NCBI GenBank assembly: GCA_934632155.1 | Contig: CAKTXZ010000001.1 | Span: 217,460-281,459, forward strand | Reading direction: 5' to 3' | Length of the DNA stretch: 64,000 nucleotides | Source: an uncultured Clostridia bacterium | GTDB taxonomy: Bacteria; Bacillota; Clostridia; Christensenellales; Aristaeellaceae | Part shown: in pieces, positions 1 through 7,601 of the stretch | Layout of the letters: each line of letters starts with the position of its first letter | How positions within the stretch are numbered: the first letter of the stretch is position 1 | Notes under the pieces: generated by a model | Databases searched by the model: none | What the model was told of the DNA's origin: nothing | Seen by the model: the letters and a program-made list of their open reading frames with translations, nothing else | Made by a program: the position numbers and the translations under genes

Positions 1-2
1 CC

Positions 3-323
3 GCGGAATTTGCGGAAACCTATGAGCGCCTGATCGTCAAAACCCTGCCGAGGGTCAAGGGCATGATCCTCATGACGCCCTTCTTCATGGAGCCCAACCG
101 CAGCGACGCCATGCGCGCGCGGATGGATGAATACGGCGCGATTGTGCGCGGGCTGGCGGAAAAGTATTCGCTTGTGTTCGTCGATTTGCAGGCGGGCTGG
201 GACGCGCTGTTTCACTATATGCATCCGTGCCATATCGCGTGGGATCGCATTCATCCCAATAATGTGGGGCACATGTACATCGCCAAGCAGTTCACCCGCG
301 CCATCGGCGCGGAGCGTTGCTGA
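3..323 (+). CDS. SGNH/GDSL-type hydrolase, C-terminal part (runs off left edge)
   Basis: The reading frame is open from the window edge to a stop at 321-323, so only the last 106 or so residues are seen. The tail contains DRIHPNNVGH, which fits the Asp-x-x-His catalytic block V of SGNH (GDSL-like) esterases and lipases. The preceding MILMTPFFMEPN strand followed by a Y-x-x-I/L-V helix is typical of the core of this fold. SGNH enzymes usually deacylate carbohydrates or lipids; the substrate cannot be told from the tail. The catalytic Ser and Gly blocks lie outside the window. Base composition is GC-rich, like the lonB fragment that follows on the same strand 91 bases later. Confidence 0.75.
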   Translation, partial: AEFAETYERLIVKTLPRVKGMILMTPFFMEPNRSDAMRARMDEYGAIVRGLAEKYSLVFVDLQAGWDALFHYMHPCHIAWDRIHPNNVGHMYIAKQFTRAIGAERC

Positions 324-414
324 CGGAAATTCCCAACGCGGGAAGCCGATAATTCGCCGCATGCCTTCTCTCCCCTTTTCACATCCTAACGGAGAATGAA
401 AAGGGGGGATTTTT

Positions 415-969
415 TTGAGCGGATTTCTGCTGCTCATCCAGCTTGCGGTTACGGTGATCATGGGCGTTTACTTTTATACGCAGCTGCGTACACAACGCAC
501 AGCGCAGCCGGCGGGGCGCGGCGAAAGCGCGCGGGAGATGGAGAACCTGCGGAAAATGCGGGCCGTTTCGCTGACGGAGCCGCTGGCCGAGCACGTGCGC
601 CCGCAGAGCTTTGACGATATTATCGGGCAGGAGGAGGGCGTTAAGGCCCTGATGGCCATTTTGTGCGGCAAAAATCCGCAGCACGTGATTATCTATGGCC
701 CTCCGGGTATCGGCAAGACCTGCGCGGCGCGATTGGCGCTGGAGGCGGCGAAAAAAAGCCCCGGTACGCCCTTTAAGCCGGGCGCGCCCTTTATTGAAAT
801 GGACGCGACCTGCGTTCGCTTTGACGAACGCGCGATAGCAGAGCCTATGACGGCGTTTTGTCGTCAGAAGCCCGCCGGGCGAAAACGGAACGCGATAAGG
901 GGCGGCCGTCATTTTATCGGACGGTCGCAAAGCGGCGGCCGCGCCGGATGCGCGCGGGAAAGCGCATGA
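415..969 (+). pseudogene. lonB: LonB-type ATP-dependent protease, 5' fragment
   Basis: The first ~145 residues look like Bacillus-type LonB. There is an N-terminal membrane helix (residues 3-22), then MENLRKMRAVSLTEPL, then VRPQSFDDIIGQEEG, then a Walker A loop GPPGIGKT (about residues 99-106) and a conserved RFDERAIAEP block. LonB is a membrane-anchored AAA+ protease. Similarity stops at about position 848, just after AIAEP; the remaining residues to 969 are unrelated frame run-out. Walker B, the sensor regions and the whole Ser-Lys protease domain are missing, so the product cannot be active. A TTG start at 415 is chosen because a GGGGGG purine-rich site lies 7-8 bases upstream. Truncation by rearrangement is seen directly; the cause is unknown. 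Confidence 0.8.
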
Positions 970-1157
970 CGCATTTCGTTTTCCGCCGTCCATGGGGGGC
1001 CCTGCGCGTCCCAAAGCCGCGCTTTCGACGCGCTCCATACGGGGCGCTTCATCCGCATAACAGGGCTGCGAAATGCGTTCCCTGCGTGAACGCTTCGCAA
1101 AGCCTCCCCGTCCAACAGGGCCGGGCGATATGAATGAAAAAGAAGGGCGGTTCCCAG
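849..1157. other. Unassigned GC-rich spacer between two broken genes
   Basis: This 309-base stretch lies between the lonB breakpoint and the broken 3' end of an IS3 orfB. It is very GC-rich and has chance open frames on both strands, none with a recognisable domain or a ribosome binding site. I see no tRNA, terminator or direct repeat bounding it. It may be a fragment of a third locus captured during rearrangement. Confidence 0.4.
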
Positions 1158-1445
1158 ACGGTAAAATCGCTTCAGATTATACTTCTTTTCGTGAGTTTCA
1201 TTATATTCATCTGCAATTCTGCGGTAGCCGTAGGTTCCGTTATGTTCTGCATAGATCAGGCCAATCTCATGCAGCAAGGCTTCGTTTTCTTCCTCACGGC
1301 TACGCTTGACACGGTGTGTCCAGTTGTAGTAGCTGGATCGGTTTAACGCAAGAATATCGCAAATCTCGGTTACGGCATATCCCTCTTTGTGCATTTCCTG
1401 AACGCAAAGATAGAGATGCTCTTGCCGTACTCCGCTCAGCGCCAC
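1158..1445 (-). pseudogene. IS3-family transposase orfB, 5' fragment
   Basis: The frame starts with GTG at 1445 behind a GAAGGGAG site and encodes the N-terminal helix-turn-helix part of an IS3 orfB transposase. Family signatures are ALNRSSYYNW, EIGLIYAEHNGTYGYRRI and YNLKRFYRL. After YRL at about 1158 the sequence becomes unrelated, although the frame stays open to 909. The rve/DDE catalytic domain is therefore absent. Confidence 0.85.
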
Positions 1446-1834
1446 CTCCCTTCGATTTCCTCGAGTTTTTTAGCACGGCGCACTCCAATTCCAATCTTTT
1501 GTTCCGTGCTTCTAACACCCGGTTCTCAACTCGCAGTTTCTCCACTTCCGTCATTTCGGATTCCGGCTTACGCTTACCGCGCTTGTCTGCAAGTCCTTCT
1601 GCGCCTTTCTCGTTATACTTGCGCACCCAGGAATATATCTGCTGAATAGCTTGCTTGCCTGTGTTTATCCCTAAGGCCTTCTCTGCCGAATATCTGATAA
1701 TTTCTTACCCATGTACGAAATGATTCTTTGGCTATTCCGTATTGCTCCACTATTGTGTGAAGCTGCTGATCTCCATTCAGACAGGATTCAACTGCTGCTA
1801 TTTTTTCTTCCGGGCTTACTTTCCTTTTGATCAT
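1436..1834 (-). pseudogene. IS3-family transposase orfA, frameshifted
   Basis: The start MIKRKVSPEEKIAAVE at 1834 follows a GGGGAG site. The protein has the HTH_Tnp_1 pattern (YGIAKESFRTWVRNYQIFG), a second HTH (IQQIYSWVRKYNEKGAEGL) and a leucine-zipper-like stretch (VEKLRVENRVLEARNKRLELE). The frame is broken near 1670, between GREGL and INTGKQ. It is broken again in the six-A run at 1469-1474, where seven A would restore the usual ending VLKKLEEIEGRWR and a stop at 1436-1438. IS3 elements do use A-rich slippery sites, but to reach orfB rather than to finish orfA, so I read both as indels. Confidence 0.75.
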
Positions 1835-1905
1835 AAAAATACTCCCCATCGTGTAGCTTCGAAATTTTTGTTATTTCGAGTGTCTGCTCTATGGGGAGCA
1901 TATCA

Positions 1906-2074
1906 CCGGCTCAGCGGTTGATTGTTCTGTTTTATGTTGGCTTGTTCTGCAGCAATGCATTTTCCGGTTGCTTTAGAGCGCCGTACACGGCCGACACAAT
2001 ACGATTGACCTGTGCCAGCGTGTCAGGCGCCGCACCTTCCGGCGTTTCACCCTACAGCAGCGGAACAATCAGCG
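1906..2074. other. Short region with a possible orphan coding tail
   Basis: On the minus strand directly after the epimerase stop, about 40 codons are open up to a stop near 1935 (reading ETPEGAAPDTLAQVNRIV and onward). They look protein-like but have no start codon with a ribosome binding site and no family I recognise. This may be the 3' end of a lost gene cut by a rearrangement. No terminator was seen. Confidence 0.25.
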
Positions 2075-2746
2075 TTACTTCACAATTTCACGGAAACGGG
2101 CGATGTTTTCCGCAATGGGCGCACCCTTGCTGAAGATGCTGGATGTACCGCAGACAAATACGTCAGCACCGGCGGCGCGCATCTTGACGGCGTTCTCCCA
2201 GCTGACGTTGCCATCCACCTGAATTAGCACGTTAGGACGACCAGCCTGATCGAGCATCTTACGTAGGCGGGTGATCTTGGCGAGCGTCTGTGGAACGAGC
2301 TTCTGCCCCGCAAAGCCAGGATTGACGGTCATCAGCAACACCATGTCTACATCGCAGAGCACATCCTCAATCATGCACAGGGATGTCGCAGGATTCAGCG
2401 CCACCGAGGGATGTGCGCCGAAGTCACGAACGGCGGCCAATGTGCGTTGCAGATGCTTCGTGCTCTCCTGATGAATGGAGACGTACTCACCCTCGGCAAT
2501 TCCGAACCAGCCGAGTCTGGTCTCGGGCTTCTCAATCATTAGGTGGATATCCAGCGGAATCTTCGCCGCGCCGCGCAGATGCTTGATGGAATCTGTACTC
2601 ATCATCAGATTCTGGACAAAATGGCCGTCCATCACGTCGACGTGAAGCATCTCAATGCTGCCATGTTCCAACGCTTCGATTACCTTGCCGGGATCCTGCC
2701 ACACGTTGACGCACATCATGGACGGGGAAAGCATAGGCTTATTCAC
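2075..2746 (-). CDS. Ribulose-phosphate 3-epimerase family protein (Rpe/AlsE-like)
   Basis: This 223-residue protein has the family order: LSPSMMCVNV at the N-terminus, MLHVDVMDGHFVQNL (metal and catalytic Asp), PLDIHLMIEKPE (metal His), LLMTVNPGFAGQ and IQVDGNVSWENA (second catalytic Asp). It should epimerise C3 of a ketose phosphate, either ribulose-5-P or allulose-6-P; family sequence alone does not separate these well. A GTG start at 2746 is chosen because GAGAGGAG lies just upstream. The frame runs on to 3088, but the extra N-terminus has no similarity. It lies downstream of a permease 3' fragment on the same strand, as in sugar transporter operons. A second member of the family is at 43517. 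Confidence 0.85.
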   Translation of the reverse strand: MNKPMLSPSMMCVNVWQDPGKVIEALEHGSIEMLHVDVMDGHFVQNLMMSTDSIKHLRGAAKIPLDIHLMIEKPETRLGWFGIAEGEYVSIHQESTKHLQRTLAAVRDFGAHPSVALNPATSLCMIEDVLCDVDMVLLMTVNPGFAGQKLVPQTLAKITRLRKMLDQAGRPNVLIQVDGNVSWENAVKMRAAGADVFVCGTSSIFSKGAPIAENIARFREIVK

Positions 2747-3056
2747 GGAAAATACGCTCCTCTCATTGATCGGGCCGCATAGCGTGTCGCAGATTATCAT
2801 CATACAGCAATATTGTACAGCCTCGCCCATATCGCAAGGGATTTGCGGCGCGTTGCCTGCGGGCCGAGGCGCTTTTTGCTTACGCTCCGTCAGCGGAGCG
2901 TACGGGCGCGCCAGTCTCACGATGCATCGCGGCGTTGCTCCCGGAGATTTGCGAGTTGACGTCAGAATCGCCATGCTGCAAAAACTGTCCTGACGCCTGA
3001 TCAACGTTATTTTCATCCCTGCGCATGCCGCAGAAACAGCCTCCGTCGCTCGGGCC
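2747..3056. other. 310-base intergenic gap with one strong hairpin
   Basis: No gene with a ribosome binding site was found here. A perfect 9-bp inverted repeat with a 4-base loop (TACGCTCCG / CGGAGCGTA) lies at 2881-2902. A T run precedes it on the plus strand rather than following it, so it is not a normal terminator for the minus-strand genes. It may be a REP-like hairpin separating the permease and epimerase genes. Confidence 0.4.
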
Positions 3057-3210
3057 TTACTTGAGACCGGACATCTTGATGCCTTCAATAATGTGCCGCT
3101 GGAAGATGAGAAACAGAATGATGGGCGGCAGCGATGTGATAACCGAACCGGCCAGCACAGCGCCGTCCTTCATTGCACGCTGCGCTTTGAAGAACTGCAG
3201 TGTCAACATG
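3057..3210 (-). pseudogene. Carbohydrate ABC permease (MalG-type), 3' fragment
   Basis: Only the last ~50 codons of a MalG/YtcP-type permease remain: FFKAQRAMKDGAVLAGSVI, then the hydrophobic SLPPIILFLIF helix and the conserved ending FQRHIIEGIKMSGLK. Upstream of about 3210 the frame enters the antisense of a SpaA-type gene, so the 5' four fifths have been lost. The fragment points toward the epimerase at 2075, and the two were probably in one sugar operon. An LplB-type permease 5' fragment with the same orientation lies at the far end of the window (59241-59609). Confidence 0.75.
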
Positions 3211-3894
3211 ATGGGATATCCCGACAACAAGCTGACGGGTGCAGAGTTCACCGTTTACCGTGACAGCAATGGCAACAAGGAGCTGGATGCCGATGATGAA
3301 CGGCTCGGCACGCTGACTGAAACCGGCATCGGCGTTTATGAACTGTCCGACTTGCTCTACGGCGGCTATTTTGTCAAAGAAACGAAAGCGCCGGAGGGCT
3401 TCTATTCGGACGGCAATGCCTACTATTTCGAGATCGCCGAGAACGGCAAGACCGTGACCGTGGAAAACGAGGCCAGAAAGGGCTTTATCAATGCGCCGCA
3501 GGTCGGCTCTCTGAAGATCATCAAGACTTCCTCGGACGGCAAGGTCGAGGGCTTTTCGTTCCGTGTCACCGCCCCTGACGGCTATGTCGGCGTATTCACC
3601 ACCGACAAAAACGGTGAAATTTTCATCGAAAATCTCCGCATCGGTGAGTATGTGGTGTCCGAGGTGTCGGACGGTGCATCTTCCGCCTATGTGCTGCCCG
3701 CCGACAAGACGGCATCCGTATTTGAGGGCGCGGTAACGAAAGTGGAGATGCACAACGAACTCCGTGACACGCCGAAAACCGGGGATGACAGCAATCCCGC
3801 CCTATGGTTTGCCCTGCTTGGCATTTCCGCTGTGGGCGCTGCTGCGCTGGGCGTAGTCGGATTCAGAAAACGCAGAAAGGAGGGCGCAGAGTAA
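3211..3894 (+). pseudogene. SpaA-type LPXTG surface protein, C-terminal fragment
   Basis: The frame is open from 3025, but protein similarity starts at about 3211. It covers a SpaA prealbumin-like domain (NKLTGAEFTVYRDSNGN to FVKETKAPEGF) and a second SpaA-like repeat (GSLKIIKTSSDGKVEGFSF). It ends with a sortase signal TPKTGDD, a hydrophobic helix and an RKRRK tail. Such proteins are displayed on the cell wall and are common next to conjugation genes of Tn1549-like elements. The N-terminal export signal and earlier repeats are missing at the junction with the permease fragment, so this copy could not be exported as encoded. Downstream small ICE genes run on the same strand. Confidence 0.8.
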
Positions 3895-3983
3895 TGGAAC
3901 TGAAAACCATTCTGGCAATCGGGCTGGTCGTGTTTATCGTCGGCGCTTTGATCTTTCTGAAGATCAGAGCCCAAAAGAAGTAA
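3894..3983 (+). CDS. 29-residue single-span membrane protein
   Basis: The ATG overlaps the stop codon of the surface protein gene (TAATG), implying translational coupling. The product starts MELKTILAIGLVVFIVGALI and consists of one hydrophobic helix followed by a basic tail KIRAQKK. A terminator follows 5 bases after the stop. Such tiny membrane proteins occur near SpaA genes in conjugative elements; the function is unknown to me. Confidence 0.6.
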   Translation: MELKTILAIGLVVFIVGALIFLKIRAQKK

Positions 3984-3988
3984 GCCTT

Positions 3989-4015
3989 GGGGCAGCGAAA
4001 ACCGCTGCCCCTTTT
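3989..4015 (+). terminator. Intrinsic terminator after the 29-residue gene
   Basis: A perfect 9-bp stem GGGGCAGCG / CGCTGCCCC with an AAAAC loop is followed by TTTTA. Confidence 0.85.
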
Positions 4016-4048
4016 ACATATCCCGAAAAACAAAAAGGAGGCAAAATT

Positions 4049-4384
4049 ATGGTTCATTTCTTTGATTCGGACATAGCGAAAAAATACGGAGTCAATGCGG
4101 CGGTGCTGGCCTGCTTCCTTTGGGATCAAATCGAGCAGAAAAGCACCGAATCGCCGCAGCTCCATGAGGGCAAGGTTTGGGTGCGCTGTTCGGTGCAGAT
4201 GATGACCGGCTTCTTTCTGTTCCTGTCCTACGACGAGATCTGCTATGCTCTGAAACGGCTTGTCAAGGGGCGGGTGCTCACCAAGGGATGGTTCAACGAG
4301 AGCCGCTTTGACCGCACGAACTGGTACGCCTTTACCGAGTTCGGACAATTTCTGATGACGGAAAGCGAGGGACGGACGCAATGA
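4049..4384 (+). CDS. Conserved ICE protein, winged-helix-like
   Basis: This 111-residue protein is preceded by AAGGAGG with 8-base spacing. It begins MVHFFDSDIAKKYGVNAAVL and includes LACFLWDQIEQ and a helix-turn-helix-like stretch (LSYDEICYALKRLVKGRVLTKG), ending in NWYAFTEFGQ. The pattern resembles the DNA-binding N-terminal domain of replication or phage organiser proteins found in conjugative elements. I cannot assign a precise role. It overlaps the next gene by 4 bases (ATGA). Confidence 0.6.
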   Translation: MVHFFDSDIAKKYGVNAAVLACFLWDQIEQKSTESPQLHEGKVWVRCSVQMMTGFFLFLSYDEICYALKRLVKGRVLTKGWFNESRFDRTNWYAFTEFGQFLMTESEGRTQ

Positions 4385-4926
4385 AGGACGGTAGACACAT
4401 CATTTGGAGCAACGACATTGACTACGACGACTGGCGGGAGGACTTGGAGGAGCAGTACCCCGATCTCACTGAAGCCGAGCGTATGGAGTTGATGTATGAG
4501 CTGAACGGAGACTATCTGGACGACGAGCGTTCCAATCTGAACATTCAGCTCTCCCGTCCCATTCTTGTTGTCGGTGATCTGGGGCTTTGGCACGGCCGCC
4601 GCATGGGATATAAGGAAATTCCGAGCGGCAACATCCGGGACTGCCTTTACAGCGAACGGGACATGGATTACAGCACTTGGTATGTGGATAAAAACGGCGA
4701 TTTCCGCTGCGACGCCATCCATCACGACGGCACGAACCATTACCTCTATTGAGCCTATAAGGACGGCGTGAGCGACACACAGATCGACAATCTGAAAGAA
4801 AAACTCTACCGAGGCATTGCCACCCGTGCGGACATTACAAGAGTGACCCGCAGGCTGGGCGACGAGATTGCCCATGTTTACGGCTTTTCCATCCCCCGCA
4901 GGCAGGCACCGGTGCAGGAGCGATAA
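4381..4926 (+). pseudogene. Hypothetical ICE protein with an in-frame TGA
   Basis: Translation from ATG 4381 gives 123 residues up to TGA at 4750-4752. The same frame then continues without a break for 57 more codons (AYKDGVSDTQIDNLKEKL to RRQAPVQER) and ends with TAA 11 bases before the next ATG. The continuation is acidic-basic and protein-like, and keeps the usual tight gene spacing. The simplest reading is a CGA-to-TGA nonsense change in one gene of about 181 codons. The protein is acidic (DYDDWREDLEEQYPDL) with no domain I recognise. A stop-read-through product cannot be excluded. Confidence 0.6.
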
Positions 4927-4937
4927 CGGAGGCAGCT

Positions 4938-5621
4938 ATGATGAATGTATCAGATACAAGGGACTGCGCCTTTGAAGCCTTTATTACCAACCTCGGCAAA
5001 TACAATGAGGGCTTTTTGGTGGGCGAATGGGAGAAGTTTCCCGTGACCAATGAGGAAATGCAGGCGGTTTTCCGGCGCATCGGCATCGGGCGGCGCTATG
5101 AGGAATGGTTCATCACCGACTATGACTGTCCGGATGCGGCCATCGGCAAGATGCTCGGAGAATACAAAAGCCTGAGCGAGCTGAATTATCTTGCCGGGCA
5201 GATCATGGAACTGCGGGAGAGTGACGATTTCTGGCAGGCGGTCTTGGACTTGGGCGAGAATACCGGCAGTGTGCAGGAGCTGATCAACCTGACCGAGAAC
5301 TTGGACTGCTTTGATTATCTGCCCGGCGTGCAGAATGACTACGATCTCGGCTATTACTGGATCGAGGAAAGCGGCTGTTATGACACAAGCAACCTCGGCG
5401 CACTGGCAAACTATATCGGCTATGAGGGCTTTGGACGGGATATTCGGTATGAAGAAGGCGGAGTGTTCGGGGATAACGGCTATGTGCGGTCAAACGGCGG
5501 CCGCTTTGTGGACATCTACGACGGCGACATTGAGAACATCCCCGAAGAATATCGGATCAGTTCACCCGCCCTTCCTGTCCGCTCCGCAGCCCCACGGCAA
5601 GCAGAACAGCTCGAACGATAA
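4938..5621 (+). CDS. ardA: ArdA-like antirestriction protein
   Basis: The 227-residue acidic protein starts after GGAGGCAGCT. It has the ArdA signatures ITNLGKYNEGFLVGEW, YEEWFITDYDC and a run of acidic helices (LGEYKSLSELNYLAGQI). ArdA proteins mimic bent DNA and inhibit type I restriction enzymes, protecting incoming conjugative DNA. Typical ArdA proteins are about 165-170 residues; the extra C-terminus here (YDGDIENIPEEYRISSPA and beyond) is a longer tail of unknown role. The position among small ICE genes fits. pI and charge pattern were judged by eye only. Confidence 0.8.
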   Translation: MMNVSDTRDCAFEAFITNLGKYNEGFLVGEWEKFPVTNEEMQAVFRRIGIGRRYEEWFITDYDCPDAAIGKMLGEYKSLSELNYLAGQIMELRESDDFWQAVLDLGENTGSVQELINLTENLDCFDYLPGVQNDYDLGYYWIEESGCYDTSNLGALANYIGYEGFGRDIRYEEGGVFGDNGYVRSNGGRFVDIYDGDIENIPEEYRISSPALPVRSAAPRQAEQLER

Positions 5622-5690
5622 AATTTGCACCTTTGATATTGCCTTGCGGTTTGGGTATAGCATAATAAAAATGATAAGGAAGTGAGCACC

Positions 5691-6014
5691 GTGAGCGACA
5701 GCTATTTTGACCTGCCATCCCGCATCGAGGACGCCTTTGCGGAGATCGACAGCGATATTGTGATGGATCTGCTGAATAAAGACGAGGACTACGCCGTGCT
5801 TTCTGACCGTATGGACAAGCTGAAAACGCAGTATCCCGTCATCGACAAAATGAACGAGGGCAGCGGCGAGATTCGCATGACCGCAGAGGAGCATCGAGCG
5901 TATGTGGACTATCTGAACCTTGCCCGCCAAATGGAGGACATGGAGCGGCAGCACATCTACTTCTGCGGACATACCGATGCCGTGGCCTACCTCAAGAAAA
6001 TCAAGGCGATATAA
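5691..6014 (+). CDS. Small conserved ICE protein (DUF6664-like)
   Basis: The GTG at 5691 is chosen over a GTG at 5682 because AAGGAA ends at 5681, giving 9-base spacing for the former and none for the latter. The product has about 107 residues and is rich in acidic and helical segments (SDSYFDLPSRIEDAFAEI, TAEEHRAYVDYLNLARQMED). It resembles a family of short proteins following ardA in Tn1549-like elements; that link is from memory. The function is unknown. A strong terminator follows. Confidence 0.55.
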   Translation: MSDSYFDLPSRIEDAFAEIDSDIVMDLLNKDEDYAVLSDRMDKLKTQYPVIDKMNEGSGEIRMTAEEHRAYVDYLNLARQMEDMERQHIYFCGHTDAVAYLKKIKAI

Positions 6015-6022
6015 GTACAACG

Positions 6023-6056
6023 AAAGCGGTGCAGAGAACTCTGCGCCGCTTTTCTG
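6023..6056 (+). terminator. Intrinsic terminator after the ardA cluster
   Basis: A 13-bp stem with one wobble pair (AAAGCGGTGCAGA / TCTGCGCCGCTTT) and a GAAC loop is followed by a T-rich stretch. Confidence 0.85.
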
Positions 6057-6129
6057 TTAGTAGAAACGCAGAGTAAACCGGAAAATATACTCCATATAAA
6101 AAGTTTTTCTGAAATCTAAGCAAAAACAA

Positions 6130-6157
6130 TTGACCAAAACAGTGTTTTGGCTATACT
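6130..6157 (+). promoter_or_regulatory. Promoter with palindrome in the spacer
   Basis: A -35 TTGACC (6130-6135) and -10 TATACT (6152-6157) are separated by 16 bases. A perfect inverted repeat CCAAAAC-AGT-GTTTTGG occupies 6134-6150, exactly where a repressor would block polymerase. It drives the ATPase gene at 6178, which has AAGGAGG before its ATG. Confidence 0.7.
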
Positions 6158-6177
6158 AATAGCAAGGAGGCGATACC

Positions 6178-7377
6178 ATGATCGTTAGACCCTACTATTT
6201 GGATATGTTGAAAACCTATCGGGATGTTCCGCTGGTGAAGATCCTTGCCGGGATCCGCCGCTGTGGAAAATCGACCATTTTGGATATGCTGAAAGACGAC
6301 CTGATCGGCAGCGGCATTGCGGCAGACCATGTGATCCATCTGCGTTATACCTCGGAAGAGTTGGACGACAGCATGACCGCCAAGCAGATGTACCGTGACA
6401 TCAAAGAGAAGATGACTGACGGTGAACGCTACTATCTTCTGCTGGACGAGGTGCAGGAGGTGGACGGCTGGGAAAAGGCGGTCAACAGCCTGCTGGAGGA
6501 TGCCAATACGGACATTTATGTGACCGGGTCTAACTCCAAGTTGATGTCCAGCGAGATCTCCACATATCTGACAGGGCGTTATATCTCTATCCCCGTATTT
6601 ACCCTGTCCTTTGCCGAATATCTGGAGTTCAAGAAGGACAGCGGACGCACACAGAAAGAGCTTTTGAACGAGTATATCCGCATGGGCGGTTTCCCTATCG
6701 TTGCGCTTGGGAACTTTGACGAGCGTTCATCCTACCAAATCGTCGAGGGGATCTACAATTCCGTTATCACCAGCGACATCACCAAGCGGCACAATATCAC
6801 GAACTTTGACCTGTTCAACCGTGTGGTAAAGTATGTCGTAGAGAATGTCGGCAAGACCTTTTCCGCCAATGCCATCGTGAAATTCATGAAAGGCGAAGGG
6901 CGCTCCCTCTCGGTGGAAGCGGTTTATAACTATCTGGAGTGGCTGGAAAAAGCATTCGTGATCTATCGCTGCCAGCGGTACGATATGCAGGGCAAGACCG
7001 TCTTGAAAACGCAGGAGAAGTTCTACCTTGCGGATGCTTCCCTCAAATACTGCATGATGGGCTTCAACCCAAAATCCGTTGCCGCCATGCTGGAAAACAT
7101 CGTGTACTTCGAGCTTCGGCGGAAGGGGTATGATGTGTATATCGGCAAAAACGCTACCAAGGAGATCGACTTTGTAGCCGTGCGGCGGGACGAGCGGATC
7201 TATGTGCAGGTATGCCGCAATCTGCCAGAGGAGTCTGACCGTGAGGTTGCCAACCTGCTGGAAATCAGAGATCATTATCCCAAATATGTGGTGACGATGG
7301 ATGAACTGGCCGCAGGCAACATCAACGGCGTGAAGATCGTGCATCTGGCGGACTTCCTGTTAAACAGAGACTACTAA
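6178..7377 (+). CDS. AAA ATPase with C-terminal DUF4143
   Basis: This 399-residue protein has a Walker A loop GIRRCGKST (about residues 26-34), Walker B YYLLLDEVQ, and sensor motif VTGSNSKLMSSE. These are followed by a winged-helix region and a C-terminal DUF4143 domain with a degenerate nuclease-like EIDFVAV...YVQVC core. Proteins of this AAA_14/DUF4143 type are widespread and multi-copy in gut bacteria. Their function is poorly known; roles in mobile-element maintenance or toxin-antitoxin-like behaviour have been suggested. The gene stands alone behind its own palindrome-containing promoter. A second, different AAA ATPase (DUF234 type) sits in the other mobile segment at 51210. Confidence 0.85.
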   Translation: MIVRPYYLDMLKTYRDVPLVKILAGIRRCGKSTILDMLKDDLIGSGIAADHVIHLRYTSEELDDSMTAKQMYRDIKEKMTDGERYYLLLDEVQEVDGWEKAVNSLLEDANTDIYVTGSNSKLMSSEISTYLTGRYISIPVFTLSFAEYLEFKKDSGRTQKELLNEYIRMGGFPIVALGNFDERSSYQIVEGIYNSVITSDITKRHNITNFDLFNRVVKYVVENVGKTFSANAIVKFMKGEGRSLSVEAVYNYLEWLEKAFVIYRCQRYDMQGKTVLKTQEKFYLADASLKYCMMGFNPKSVAAMLENIVYFELRRKGYDVYIGKNATKEIDFVAVRRDERIYVQVCRNLPEESDREVANLLEIRDHYPKYVVTMDELAAGNINGVKIVHLADFLLNRDY

Positions 7378-7601
7378 GGCAGCACCGCACAATTGATTGA
7401 GAAACAGCCGTAAGCCAAAAAGAGCCTGCCGAAGCAAGCCCCTCCAGCTTTGGCGAAGCCCAATCAGACTGCCAGCGAAGGGCGGGCAGCCAGAATGAGA
7501 TTCGCCAAAGCGAATAGCATATGCAGTTGTGCGTTGACCTTGGTTAAACCTCGTATTGTCACGATGATCAATATGAAGCTTACACGGGTCTTTGATCATT
7601 G
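7378..7601 (-). mobile_element. Probable transposase 3' remnant
   Basis: On the minus strand an open stretch ending at a stop at 7464-7466 reads RGLTKVNAQLHMLFALANL. This resembles the C-terminal end of IS1182/IS5-type DDE transposases. No start or catalytic region is present. An 11-bp inverted repeat (GCTTTGGCGAA 7447-7457 and TTCGCCAAAGC 7501-7511) brackets the stop. The stretch separates the ATPase gene from a permease whose start lacks a normal ribosome binding site, so it likely marks another junction. Confidence 0.4.

Larger units (their letters stand above)
1158..1905 (-). mobile_element. IS3-family (IS150-like) insertion sequence remnant
   Basis: Two overlapping transposase frames on the minus strand, orfA then orfB, identify an IS3-family element. 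Its start side probably lies near 1891-1905, where a CTCCCCAT motif occurs that is repeated in the orfA leader. The other end is missing because orfB stops matching at about 1158. orfA carries frame disruptions, so the copy is dead unless the frameshifts are sequencing errors. No flanking target duplication can be recognised. Confidence 0.8.

Noticed and set aside
1469..1474. A-run in IS orfA as the normal IS3 programmed frameshift site
   Set aside because: The orfB frame has its own GTG start with a ribosome binding site. The shift needed here restores the end of orfA rather than joining orfA to orfB.
4750..4752. Selenocysteine or reassigned TGA codon
   Set aside because: No SECIS-like hairpin is evident after the TGA, no selenoprotein family is recognised, and other genes end in TGA normally. 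A nonsense change is simpler.
7447..7511. Inverted repeat GCTTTGGCGAA / TTCGCCAAAGC as a terminator
   Set aside because: The 43-base loop is too long and no T run follows on either strand. It is recorded only as part of the transposase remnant.
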